The position numbers and the translations under genes were made by a program. The notes under the pieces are model-generated. The model did not search any database. It was not told where the DNA came from and was given only the letters and a program-made list of their open reading frames with translations. Shown here in pieces: positions 36,279-43,568 of a stretch of DNA of 64,000 nt. Each line of letters starts with the position of its first letter. The first letter of the stretch is position 1. The stretch lies in NCBI RefSeq assembly GCF_008084905.1, contig NZ_VSFC01000032.1:78132-142131 (forward strand). Direction: 5' to 3'. This stretch comes from Xanthomarina maritima. Lineage in GTDB: Bacteria > Bacteroidota > Bacteroidia > Flavobacteriales > Flavobacteriaceae.

Positions 36279-36932
36279 ATGGTAGATTTAAAACTTCTTG
36301 AATATTTAGAAACTTATTTAACAGAAAATAGAAGACAACGATTCGACAAAGTACTTTCACAACGAACCAAGCATTTTACAATAGCCACAGAAGATGTGTA
36401 TCAACTGCACAACACAAGTGCAGTTATTAGAAGCTGCGATGTGTTTGGAATTCAAGAAGTCAATATTATTGAAGAAACCAATACTAAACGTATTGATAGA
36501 GAAATAGCCATGGGAGCCCAGAAATGGGTAGATTTAAACAGATACCACTCTGTTAAAGATTCTATAAAAGATTTAAAACAAAAAGGATATCAAATTGTAG
36601 CAACAACACCTCATACAAAAGATTGTTTGTTACATGAATTTGATATTACACAAAAAGCTTGTTTTTTCTTTGGTAGAGAGACAGAAGGCCTGTCTCAAGA
36701 AGTTTTAGATGAAGCTGATTGCTTTCTTAAAATTCCCATGTCAGGATTTACTGAAAGTTTGAATATTTCTGTATCAGCAGCTATTATTTTGCAACATGTT
36801 ACAACTAAATTAAGATTATCAGATGTTTCTTGGCAATTATCTATAGAAGAGCAACAAGAGAAGAGATTAGATTGGATTAAAAAAACAATAAAAAGCTATG
36901 ACGAGATAGTAACCTGTTTTTATAAAAAATAA
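36279..36932 (+). CDS. trmH: tRNA (guanosine-2'-O-)-methyltransferase, TrmH type
   Basis: 217 residues of the SPOUT superfamily. Motif 1 is NTSAVIRSCDVFGIQEVNIIE, with the catalytic Arg; motif 2 is CFFFGRETEGLSQEVLDEAD; motif 3 is IPMSGFTESLNISVSAAIIL, which forms the SAM-binding knot. The N-terminal helix NRRQRFDKVLSQRTKHFT and the C-terminal extension fit TrmH (Gm18) rather than RlmB. It methylates the 2'-OH of G18 in the tRNA D-loop. Confidence 0.92.
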   Translation: MVDLKLLEYLETYLTENRRQRFDKVLSQRTKHFTIATEDVYQLHNTSAVIRSCDVFGIQEVNIIEETNTKRIDREIAMGAQKWVDLNRYHSVKDSIKDLKQKGYQIVATTPHTKDCLLHEFDITQKACFFFGRETEGLSQEVLDEADCFLKIPMSGFTESLNISVSAAIILQHVTTKLRLSDVSWQLSIEEQQEKRLDWIKKTIKSYDEIVTCFYKK

Positions 36933-36969
36933 TTTTTGTAAATTTATAAGAACTAACAATCTAATAATC

Positions 36970-37494
36970 ATGATTTTCCTTTACATAATACTCGGACTAA
37001 TAGGCTTAATTATTCTTTTAGCTTTAATAGCTCCAAAGCAATACGAAGTAAATAGAAGTGTTATTATAAACAAATCACTTCCAGAGGTTTTTCAGTATTT
37101 AAAATTTGTAAAAAACCAAGATAATTGGTCTCCTTGGAAAAAGAAAGACCCACATATGAAACAAGAATCTGTTGGAATAGATGGAGAAGTTGGCTTTGTT
37201 GCTAAATGGGATGGTAATAAAGAAGTTGGATCAGGAGAGCAAGAAATTCTTCATGTTGAACATAATGAGCAAATTAAAACTCAACTTAGGTTTTTTAAGC
37301 CTTGGAAATCAACTTCAGATGCCTATATAAAAGTGACTGAAGTAGATGCGAACCAAACCAATGTTACTTGGGGTTTTACAGGTAATAATCCAATACCTAT
37401 GAATATTTTCATGTTGTTTTTTAATTTTGAAAAAGCGGTTGGTAAAGATTTTGAAGAAGGATTAGCCAGTTTAAAAGACATATTAGAAAAATAA
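36970..37494 (+). CDS. SRPBCC-family protein with N-terminal membrane helix
   Basis: 174 residues. An N-terminal helix (residues 1-22, MIFLYIILGLIGLIILLALIAP) anchors the protein; residues 27-172 form a START/SRPBCC-type lipid- or ligand-binding fold (YEVNRSVIINKSLPEVFQYLKFVKNQDNWSPW). This polyketide cyclase-like group is common and mostly uncharacterised. It lies 7 bases before a VOC-family gene, so both are probably one transcript. Confidence 0.85.
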   Translation: MIFLYIILGLIGLIILLALIAPKQYEVNRSVIINKSLPEVFQYLKFVKNQDNWSPWKKKDPHMKQESVGIDGEVGFVAKWDGNKEVGSGEQEILHVEHNEQIKTQLRFFKPWKSTSDAYIKVTEVDANQTNVTWGFTGNNPIPMNIFMLFFNFEKAVGKDFEEGLASLKDILEK

Positions 37495-37501
37495 TAAGAG
37501 T

Positions 37502-37876
37502 ATGAAACATAATATGATAGGTTGGTTTGAAGTGCCAGTAAATGACATGGAAAGAGCCAAAAAATTTTATGAAACTGTTTTTAAAGTTGAGATTTCTATA
37601 CATGATTTTGGTGGTATATTAATGGGATGGTTTCCAGATCGAGGAGAGGTGCCAGGAGCTCAAGGTACCTTAATTAAACAAGATACTTATTTGCCAAGTC
37701 AAGAAGGAACATTGGTTTATTTTATAAGTGAAAATGTACAAAATGAATTAGATAGAGTAGAAGTAGCAGGTGGAACTATTTATCAACCAAAATCACAAAT
37801 ATCGGCAGAGCATGGCTATATGGCTGCATTTATAGATACCGAAGGGAATAGAATTGCTTTACATTCTAGAACATAA
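37502..37876 (+). CDS. VOC-family (glyoxalase-like) protein
   Basis: 124 residues, one vicinal oxygen chelate unit: HNMIGWFEVPVNDMERAKKFYETVF at the start and GYMAAFIDTEGNRIALHS at the end. It resembles the small PhnB/glyoxalase-like enzymes that bind a metal in a dimer. Substrate unknown. It ends at a bidirectional terminator. Confidence 0.9.
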   Translation: MKHNMIGWFEVPVNDMERAKKFYETVFKVEISIHDFGGILMGWFPDRGEVPGAQGTLIKQDTYLPSQEGTLVYFISENVQNELDRVEVAGGTIYQPKSQISAEHGYMAAFIDTEGNRIALHSRT

Positions 37877-37905
37877 AAAAAGCGAAAGATTATCTTTCGC
37901 TTTTT
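37877..37905. terminator. Bidirectional intrinsic terminator
   Basis: AAAGCGAAAGAT / ATCTTTCGCTTT stem flanked by A and T runs, directly between the convergent VOC (plus) and 37910-38689 (minus) genes. Confidence 0.92.
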
Positions 37906-37909
37906 ATTT

Positions 37910-38689
37910 TTATAGTCTTCCTTTATTCTTACTCCTACTTAAAACTTTATATTCTTCATAACATTCGCTAATAGCATCTAAAATCTGAAGATCGTTTGCT
38001 GTTTGAATAAAGTTTTTAGAATAATTACATTGCCTGATTATTTCATCTAAATCTGCACGATCTACTTGTAATAGTGCTGTAAGCATTTCTCTATCAAATC
38101 TATTGGCAAGAAGGGTTCTAATTTCATCATCCTGCTTCATTTGCTTTAACTTACGCATTTCGTTTGGTTGTTTGCCAAACATGCTATACAGAAAGTCGGC
38201 AGGATTAAATACAGCACCAAGGACTCGAGTTACAGCATTTGTAGATGAACCTCCAGCTTCATAACCTGTTTGAAGCCCAGAAATATTATACCTATAATTT
38301 GTATTAATAGGCACTTGTTTAATATCAACTTCAAGAAAACCTGTTAATTTAAATTCGTTAATAACAACTTCTTCTAAAGCAAATGCCAATTCGGTTAATT
38401 GAATGGTTGAGCTTCCAAATTTTATCCAGTCGTTTGTAACACGTACTTTAATAGATTTAAACCCTAAATACGAGAAATGAAGCGTATCTGTTGCTTTCGC
38501 TTTTATTTCAAATTCACCTCTAGCATTTGTTATCGTTCCTTTTACTTGATTTAAATTAACAATATTCACACTTTCTAAAGGGATTCCTTCAGAAGCATTA
38601 ATAACAACTCCTTTTACTGTAGTGTCTTCCTGACTATATGTAAAAGTGGTACTAATTAAAAGAATAAAAAGAAAAAAAAGTTTTTTCAT
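37910..38689 (-). CDS. Carboxypeptidase regulatory-like domain protein, secreted
   Basis: 259 residues. A signal peptide (MKKLFFLFILLISTTFTYSQ) precedes a carboxypeptidase D regulatory-like domain (VKGVVINASEGIPLESVNIVN ... GTITNARGEFEIKAKATDTLHFSYLGFKSIKVRV), as found at the N-terminus of SusC-type proteins. Here no TonB receptor follows; instead residues 110-259 are a helical region (IRTLLANRFDREMLTALLQVDRADLDEIIRQCNYS). The protein sits in the periplasm or outer membrane; function unknown. Confidence 0.85.
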   Translation of the reverse strand: MKKLFFLFILLISTTFTYSQEDTTVKGVVINASEGIPLESVNIVNLNQVKGTITNARGEFEIKAKATDTLHFSYLGFKSIKVRVTNDWIKFGSSTIQLTELAFALEEVVINEFKLTGFLEVDIKQVPINTNYRYNISGLQTGYEAGGSSTNAVTRVLGAVFNPADFLYSMFGKQPNEMRKLKQMKQDDEIRTLLANRFDREMLTALLQVDRADLDEIIRQCNYSKNFIQTANDLQILDAISECYEEYKVLSRSKNKGRL

Positions 38690-38774
38690 TAAAGCAATTT
38701 GAGTATAAAAGTACTAAACTAAACGAGAATACATTTAGGTATCTTATATTTTGACTTAAAATTAACAAAAAGGT

Positions 38775-40640
38775 TTAACGTCTAGAACGTCTTGGTCTGG
38801 CAGAATTTGAGCTTGATCCAGAGTCTGAGCGTCTTGAACGAGATTCAGTATTAGAGCTTCTTCTTTCGCTTCTGTTTTCATCGCTTCTAGAACTTGAACG
38901 CCTATCACTTCTTGGTTTATCATTACTAGAACTTGAACGCCTGTCACCTCTTGGCTTATCATCGTTACGTCTTCTACTTCCTCCACCATCACGACGTCTT
39001 TTGTTTCGGCTAGTGCCTCTTCCTTTATCTTCGCTAATTTCAACATTCACAAAACGTCCTTCATGTTTAAAATCTGTAAAGAATGCTAATACTTTTTCTT
39101 TATGCTCTTCCTCTGTATTGAAAAAAGAAAAACTTTCTTTCACGTCTACTTTAAAGACATCATCTCTTCCTAGGTCTAAAATTTCCTTTAAGAAATCTTT
39201 CAATTTCATCCAATCGTAACCATCTTTTCTACCTACATTTATAAAGTAACGAGGTCCACTAGAACCTTCACTAAAACCTCTTCCTCCACGCTCTCTGTCT
39301 TCTCCACGAGAAGTATCTGATACATTTAGGTTCTTAGTTTTCTGGTAATAATTAAAGAATCTGGTAAACTCTACCGAAAAGAATTTTTTAATCAATTCGT
39401 CTTTTGTAGTATCTGCAAAAAGTTCGTTGATACTATCTAAATACTTATCAATTTCGTGATTGATTTCTGTGTTATGAATTTTATTAGCAAGCGACATTAA
39501 CTGTACTTCGCAAATCTCCATGCCATCTGGAATTTCTTTGTGCTCAAATTTTTGGTTAATAATACGCTCAATACTTTTTATTTTTCGTACTTCGCTTTTA
39601 GAAACTATAACCATAGAAACACCAGTTTTTCCAGCTCGTCCTGTACGTCCAGATCTGTGTGTGTAAGTTTCAATTTCGTCAGGTAATTGGTAATTAATCA
39701 CGTGAGTAATATCGTCTACATCAATACCACGAGCAGCGACATCTGTTGCAACCAACATTTGTATTTGTTGATTTCTAAAAGATTTCATGACTAAATCACG
39801 TTGGTTCTGACTTAAATCGCCATGTAAAGCACCTGCACTATAACCATCTTCAATTAAGTTTTCGGCTACTTTTTGAGTATCTCGTTTTGTACGACAGAAA
39901 ATTACAGAGAAAATATCTGGATTAGCATCTGCCAAACGTTTTAAAGCTTGGTATCTGTCTCTAGCATTCACTAAATAATACTCATGAGAGACTTGATTGG
40001 TACTTTCATTTTTATTTCCAACAGTAATTTCCTGTGGACTTTTCATGAATTTTTTTGCAATTGTAGCAACTTCTTTAGGCATTGTTGCTGAAAACAACCA
40101 GGTGTTTTTATCTGCTGGTGTATGCGATAAAATATCTGTTATATCTTCTTTAAAACCCATGTTTAGCATTTCATCGGCTTCATCTAAAACAGCGTACTGT
40201 ATTTTAGAGATGTCAACCAAACGTCTACTAATCATATCTTTCATTCTACCAGGAGTAGCAACAATAATTTGTGCGCCACGTTTTACTTCACGTGCTTGAT
40301 CTGTAATGCTAGAACCACCATAAATGGCAACAACGTTAAGGCCTTTGCAATATTTACCATATTGTTTCATCTCGTTTGTAATTTGCAAACAAAGTTCGCG
40401 AGTAGGAGACAAGATTAATCCTTGAGTTGTTCGGCTATCGATATCAATTTTTTGAAGCATTGGAAAGCCAAAAGCAGCAGTTTTACCTGTTCCTGTTTGC
40501 GCTAATGCTACTAAGTCTGTGTCTTTTTCTAATAAAATTGGGATTGCTTTTTCTTGGACCTCACTTGGAGTTTCAAAGCCTAAATCTGTAATTGCGTGTA
40601 ATAGATCTTCATTAAGACCTAAATCTTGGAATGTGCTCAT
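38775..40640 (-). CDS. DEAD-box RNA helicase with RNA-binding domain and Arg/Ser tail (DeaD/CsdA type)
   Basis: 621 residues. The helicase core has the Q motif (GFETPSEVQEKAIPILL), Walker A (AQTGTGKT), PTREL, the DEAD box (VLDEADEMLNMGF), SAT, and HRSGRTGRAG. Residues 460-550 contain a DbpA-type RNA-binding fold (YFINVGRKDGYDWMKLKDFLKEILDL ... VDVKESFSFFNTEE). The last 65 residues are a disordered Arg/Ser/Asp tail with a repeating 13-residue unit. It remodels structured RNA, probably in ribosome assembly at low temperature. The mRNA has an unusual hairpin leader (40641-40748). Confidence 0.95.
   Translation of the reverse strand: MSTFQDLGLNEDLLHAITDLGFETPSEVQEKAIPILLEKDTDLVALAQTGTGKTAAFGFPMLQKIDIDSRTTQGLILSPTRELCLQITNEMKQYGKYCKGLNVVAIYGGSSITDQAREVKRGAQIIVATPGRMKDMISRRLVDISKIQYAVLDEADEMLNMGFKEDITDILSHTPADKNTWLFSATMPKEVATIAKKFMKSPQEITVGNKNESTNQVSHEYYLVNARDRYQALKRLADANPDIFSVIFCRTKRDTQKVAENLIEDGYSAGALHGDLSQNQRDLVMKSFRNQQIQMLVATDVAARGIDVDDITHVINYQLPDEIETYTHRSGRTGRAGKTGVSMVIVSKSEVRKIKSIERIINQKFEHKEIPDGMEICEVQLMSLANKIHNTEINHEIDKYLDSINELFADTTKDELIKKFFSVEFTRFFNYYQKTKNLNVSDTSRGEDRERGGRGFSEGSSGPRYFINVGRKDGYDWMKLKDFLKEILDLGRDDVFKVDVKESFSFFNTEEEHKEKVLAFFTDFKHEGRFVNVEISEDKGRGTSRNKRRRDGGGSRRRNDDKPRGDRRSSSSNDKPRSDRRSSSRSDENRSERRSSNTESRSRRSDSGSSSNSARPRRSRR
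38889..38966 (-). repeat. 39-base tandem repeat coding for the helicase tail
   Basis: Two adjacent 39-base copies starting at 38889 and 38928, with only a few base changes, encode 13-residue units of the type RSSSSNDKPRSDR. The repeat is in frame, so copy changes would only lengthen or shorten the disordered tail. Confidence 0.7.
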
Positions 40641-40748
40641 TCGTGTTTAATAAGTAATCGATTATGTTTTGTAGTGTTACAAAAGAAGTGAATCGACATA
40701 CTTAAACCTAAACTTCTAGTAACACATCCTCACTCTGAGGAATTTTCA
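40641..40748 (-). promoter_or_regulatory. Structured 5' leader of the DEAD-box gene
   Basis: The region upstream of the helicase ATG, to the predicted transcript start, holds two hairpins: CCTCA/TGAGG at 40728-40740, and a larger one with arms GTGTTAC (40674-40680) and GTAACAC (40719-40725), continued by AGAAGT (40684-40689) with ACTTCT (40712-40717), 13 pairs in all. Long structured leaders are known for cold-induced helicase mRNAs in other bacteria. Here the regulatory role is inference. Confidence 0.5.
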
Positions 40749-40753
40749 AGGTG

Positions 40754-40761
40754 CAAAGGTA
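40754..40761 (-). promoter_or_regulatory. -7 box for the DEAD-box helicase gene
   Basis: Minus strand TACCTTTG, an exact TAnnTTTG match, 113 bases before the ATG. No good -33 TTG was found at the normal distance. Confidence 0.5.
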
Positions 40762-40952
40762 CGTATTTATTTGAGATTTTAATATAGAGACTTTAAGAAT
40801 CTTTAAATTAGGAGTTTAGATTCGATTTTTTATAATTTGTAGAAGAATCCTATTTGAGTTTCAAACACATAAATTTACACTTTTTTTACATTTATTTGAC
40901 AGATTTAAAAAGATACTCGTCTTATATTCGTAGAAATAATAAATATTATATC

Positions 40953-41582
40953 ATGAAGAAAATCAAAAATATTGTATGGTCATTTGTTGCCTTATTAATT
41001 ATTATTGTTGTTAGTGGCTATACTAAAAGCACTTCGGTTTTACCAAAAAATGAAACCGTTCTATTGAAAGTAACCAATCAAATTCAGACTATTAATTTGT
41101 TTGTAACACATGGACATTGCAGCACACCTTTTAGAGGAATTGTTGAGAATTTAAAAGTCGATGTTTCTAAAAGGCTTGACTTTGGCAATCCTCTTGAAAA
41201 CATGGAAATCTCTTTTGAAGTAGACCCAAACACGTTTAATGTATGTGCTGGAGACGAATTAACAGAAAGAGTAAAAACACCTGGATTATTTATTAACGAG
41301 AATAAAGATAACATGACTTTCAAATCCACTCAAGTTTATACTATGGGACTTGATTGGTATCAGGTTAATGGTAAATTGTCAATAAAAGGAGTAGAAAAAG
41401 ATGTTAAGTTATTTGTAACTGGAATTAGATATCCAAAGGACATGATGGCTAGTTCTCTAGTAGTAGAAGGACAAATGAATTTACTTGATTGGGGAATTGA
41501 TTATGATAAAATTGTTTATGGAGAATCAGATTCTGTTCCAACTAAATGGATGCATATTAATATGAAGATAGATATGTTATAA
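40953..41582 (+). CDS. YceI-family protein, secreted
   Basis: 209 residues from the ATG at 40953 (MKKIKNIVWSFVALLIIIVV), which gives a clean signal peptide or anchor; the open frame reaches back 33 codons to 40854 but that extension is not signal-like. The YceI lipocalin-like fold is recognised from HGHCSTPFRGIVENLKVDV, an EISFEVDPNTFNV strand and VNGKLSIKGVEKDVKLFV. YceI proteins bind polyisoprenoids in the periplasm. The upstream 310 bases to the helicase hold that gene's leader and no other gene. Confidence 0.85.
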   Translation: MKKIKNIVWSFVALLIIIVVSGYTKSTSVLPKNETVLLKVTNQIQTINLFVTHGHCSTPFRGIVENLKVDVSKRLDFGNPLENMEISFEVDPNTFNVCAGDELTERVKTPGLFINENKDNMTFKSTQVYTMGLDWYQVNGKLSIKGVEKDVKLFVTGIRYPKDMMASSLVVEGQMNLLDWGIDYDKIVYGESDSVPTKWMHINMKIDML

Positions 41583-41593
41583 AGTGTAGACAG

Positions 41594-41628
41594 AAGGCAC
41601 TGTAAATAAAAATACAATGCCTTTTGTT
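41594..41628 (+). terminator. Intrinsic terminator after the YceI gene
   Basis: Interrupted stem AAGGCA-c-TGTA / TACA-a-TGCCTT with an eight-base loop, followed by a T-rich stretch. Confidence 0.75.
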
Positions 41629-41651
41629 TAGCTTGAAATTTAGTAATTAAT

Positions 41652-42458
41652 CTACACGTTGTTGTGCTTTCGTTTTTTACACTTTTTTTCTTTTAATAAT
41701 TCAATAGGTTCTTGCATTTCCTTTTTTAGATTATAAAGATGTTGTTTCTGTCTTATGAACATGGCAACCATAAATACTAGATTATCCTGAAACTTTAAGA
41801 ATATTGCGTGATTAGGGTTATTTGTCCAGTTATTTTTTGGAAATAGAGCAATAATTTCTTCATCGAGTTCTTGGTTTAAATTATCAATATCTTGATACCC
41901 AAATTCAATTGTGGATTCATAGTCCATCATTCTTTTAATAAGTTCATTCCTATTTTCTTGAAGTAGATCTAAAGTATTGTTTATAAATGTACTATGCTCA
42001 ATCAGTCTGTTTTTTAATTTAATGTCTGTTAATAGTTTCAATTGTCCTGAAGATGTTAAATCGTCAAAAGTAATTGTACTAGGTACAAAAACATCTTGTC
42101 TTACAGCAACAACAAAATCATTTAGAATTTTACTTCTATCATTTGGTATGTTGTTTAAATCTCTTAAAAGTTTTTTGCAGAATTTTATTTTGTTGGTTGT
42201 CAGTTTAGAAGTTTCATCAATTATTTTTTCATTTAATTCAAAGTCATCTAAAATTCAACAGTAATAATCAGCTTCAGCAATCTTATTTTTTCGGTTTTCA
42301 TTCCAGTTATTAATCTGTAAAGCTATCAAAATACCAATAACAACCAGTACTATTTCGCCAATAGCATATTTCAAATACCTACCTACCGGCAAGGTAGACT
42401 TTCCAGTTTTATTTTCCATAAACAAGTTTTGTCGAATTTTTCTAAAGAATTTAATCAT
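41652..42458 (-). pseudogene. DUF6090-family membrane protein gene broken by one stop codon
   Basis: Read from the ATG at 42458, the frame gives MIKFFRKIRQNLFMENKTGK, a membrane helix (YAIGEIVLVVIGILIALQINNW) and ...AEADYYC, then a TGA at 42255-42257. The same frame continues without further stops as ILDDFELNEKIIDETSK ... DDLTSSGQLKLLTDIKLKNRL to a stop at 41652. Together this is 267 codons, the normal DUF6090 length, so a single change (for example CGA to TGA) explains the break. An extra 7 residues (STLPVGR) are inserted after MENKTGK by a short palindrome. DUF6090 proteins are common in Flavobacteriaceae, often in many copies, of unknown role. Confidence 0.8.
42378..42398 (-). repeat. In-frame palindromic insert in the DUF6090 gene
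   Basis: 21 bases coding STLPVGR interrupt the conserved MENKTGK-YLKYAIGEI join. The core CTACC / GGTAG (42383-42397) is an inverted repeat around GGCAA. A related palindrome occurs at 42526-42550. Confidence 0.55.
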
Positions 42459-42511
42459 AGATTAGTGGTTTGTGTCTCATCCTGAAATATGTCTATAGAT
42501 TAAAATTGAAA

Positions 42512-42709
42512 TTAAGCTGAAAATTTACCTGCTTGCCAGTCGGGCAGGTACACCATATTAGGTTTTATAAAGTCTAAAGATAATTGTAATCTTACTTCAT
42601 TGTATAAATTAATGGCATTTTTTGCAGCTCTTTTGGCATAATCCACCTTTTTAAAGGTCTTGTCGAAATAAAATTCATCTTTTAAGTTGCCGTTTAAGCG
42701 TTCAGACAT
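42512..42709 (-). mobile_element. IS3-family transposase remnant (C-terminal end of OrfB)
   Basis: 65 residues, MSERLNGNLKDEFYFDKTFK to the stop, match the C-terminal end of IS3-type integrase-core transposases (AERLNGILKDEF, then AKRAAKNAINLYNEVRLQLSLDF, NMVY). The DDE catalytic domain is missing upstream, where only disrupted sequence with stops is found, so the element is dead. Near the end, NMVY is followed by LPDWQAGK, encoded by a palindrome, before the last residues FSA. Confidence 0.8.
42526..42550 (-). repeat. In-frame palindromic insert in the transposase remnant
   Basis: TACCTGC (42526-42532) and GCAGGTA (42544-42550) are perfect inverted arms around an 11-base centre containing CC/GG. 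In the transposase frame it codes LPDWQAG, similar in type to the LPVGR insert in the DUF6090 gene 140 bases away. Confidence 0.55.
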
Positions 42710-43522
42710 GTGATATTCCTGTCAGTATACAAGTTGGTTCATAGCAATATTTCCTTGGGTCTTACTAATATTTATCTTATTTCTTTTAAATATCTGTGTG
42801 CATACATAGCTACAATACAGTATTCTTTTGTTTGAATTATGAATAAGGTAAATAATTTTTTAGCCTGAAAAAGTGCTTTATTCAGGACGCGTCAAAAGGG
42901 TGGTAAATGACGAGTGTAAAACAAGTAGCCTTAGTTGATAAACAAAAACATAATTAACAATTTTACATTAATATAATAAGTAAACATTGATTTAGCTTAT
43001 TAGAAGGCTATTTGATTTATCATAGTTACCTACTTTTAAAATTTTGGAATGTAATACTAATTTGAATAATGTGGAACACAAACTTTATTCATGTTTAGAA
43101 CAATTTATCTGTCTCCAGCAACAGAGCCTTACGAAAATGAAAGGAAGAAGATTCAAGAATAGTTATCATCAAAACAGATAGATATATAATAGCTCTTTTC
43201 TGTGAAAATTGTAATGAAGTATTAAATAAACATAATACAACGAAATTTGTATGCCTCGCACAATAGGCAATACATTGAAGTCAGACAGTTTCCTGTAAGT
43301 AAGATTCAATGCCAAATTTATAGTCATTATCTGGAAAATCACCACGAATAGTCATCCAAGGGTATTCATTTACTAAATTATATTTGTAAGTGGCATTTTC
43401 GGGTAATTAAATATTAAATAATTCAACAACAGTTTCAGGTATTAATATTTATACGCCGACATATGTATTAGTATTTAATAAACAATGAAGAAATGAGGAA
43501 TAATCTTTAGCTAAAGAAAAAG
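42710..43522. other. Decayed non-coding stretch
   Basis: No intact gene is seen in these 800 bases. They hold a gene fragment on the minus strand at 43281-43455 (listed separately) and, on the plus strand at 43091, a 33-codon frame beginning MFRTIYLSPATEPYENERKK that I do not recognise. Stops are frequent in all frames. The composition is AT-rich. Lying between an IS remnant and an arylsulfatase, this looks like the leftovers of past insertions and deletions. Confidence 0.6.
43281..43455 (-). pseudogene. C-terminal gene fragment, unidentified
   Basis: The minus frame reads ILIPETVVELFNI, a stop, then LPENATYKYNLVNEYPWMTI and RGDFPDNDYKFGIESYLQETV to a TGA at 43281-43283. The regular protein-like composition of this part, interrupted by a stop and lacking any start, marks it as the end of a broken gene. 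No family was recognised. Confidence 0.5.
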
Positions 43523-43559
43523 TAAATAACAGACCTTGATATTCAAGGTCTGTTATTTA
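43523..43559 (-). terminator. Intrinsic terminator after the arylsulfatase gene
   Basis: A 17-base perfect stem, AATAACAGACCTTGA with its complement around a TAT loop, followed on the minus strand by ACTTTTTCTTT. It is the longest perfect hairpin seen in the window. Confidence 0.9.
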
Positions 43560-43568
43560 AAATAATTT

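Noticed and set aside
38762-39046. Open frame of 94 codons overlapping the helicase tail
   Set aside because: It is a frame shadow of the repetitive Arg/Ser-coding DNA, with a low-complexity product and no start context.
40854-40952. N-terminal extension of the YceI protein
   Set aside because: The extension is not signal-like, while the ATG at 40953 gives a clean signal peptide.
43091-43192. Short plus-strand frame MFRTIYLSPATEPYENERKK...
   Set aside because: 33 codons, no recognised family, inside decayed sequence; not enough to call a gene.
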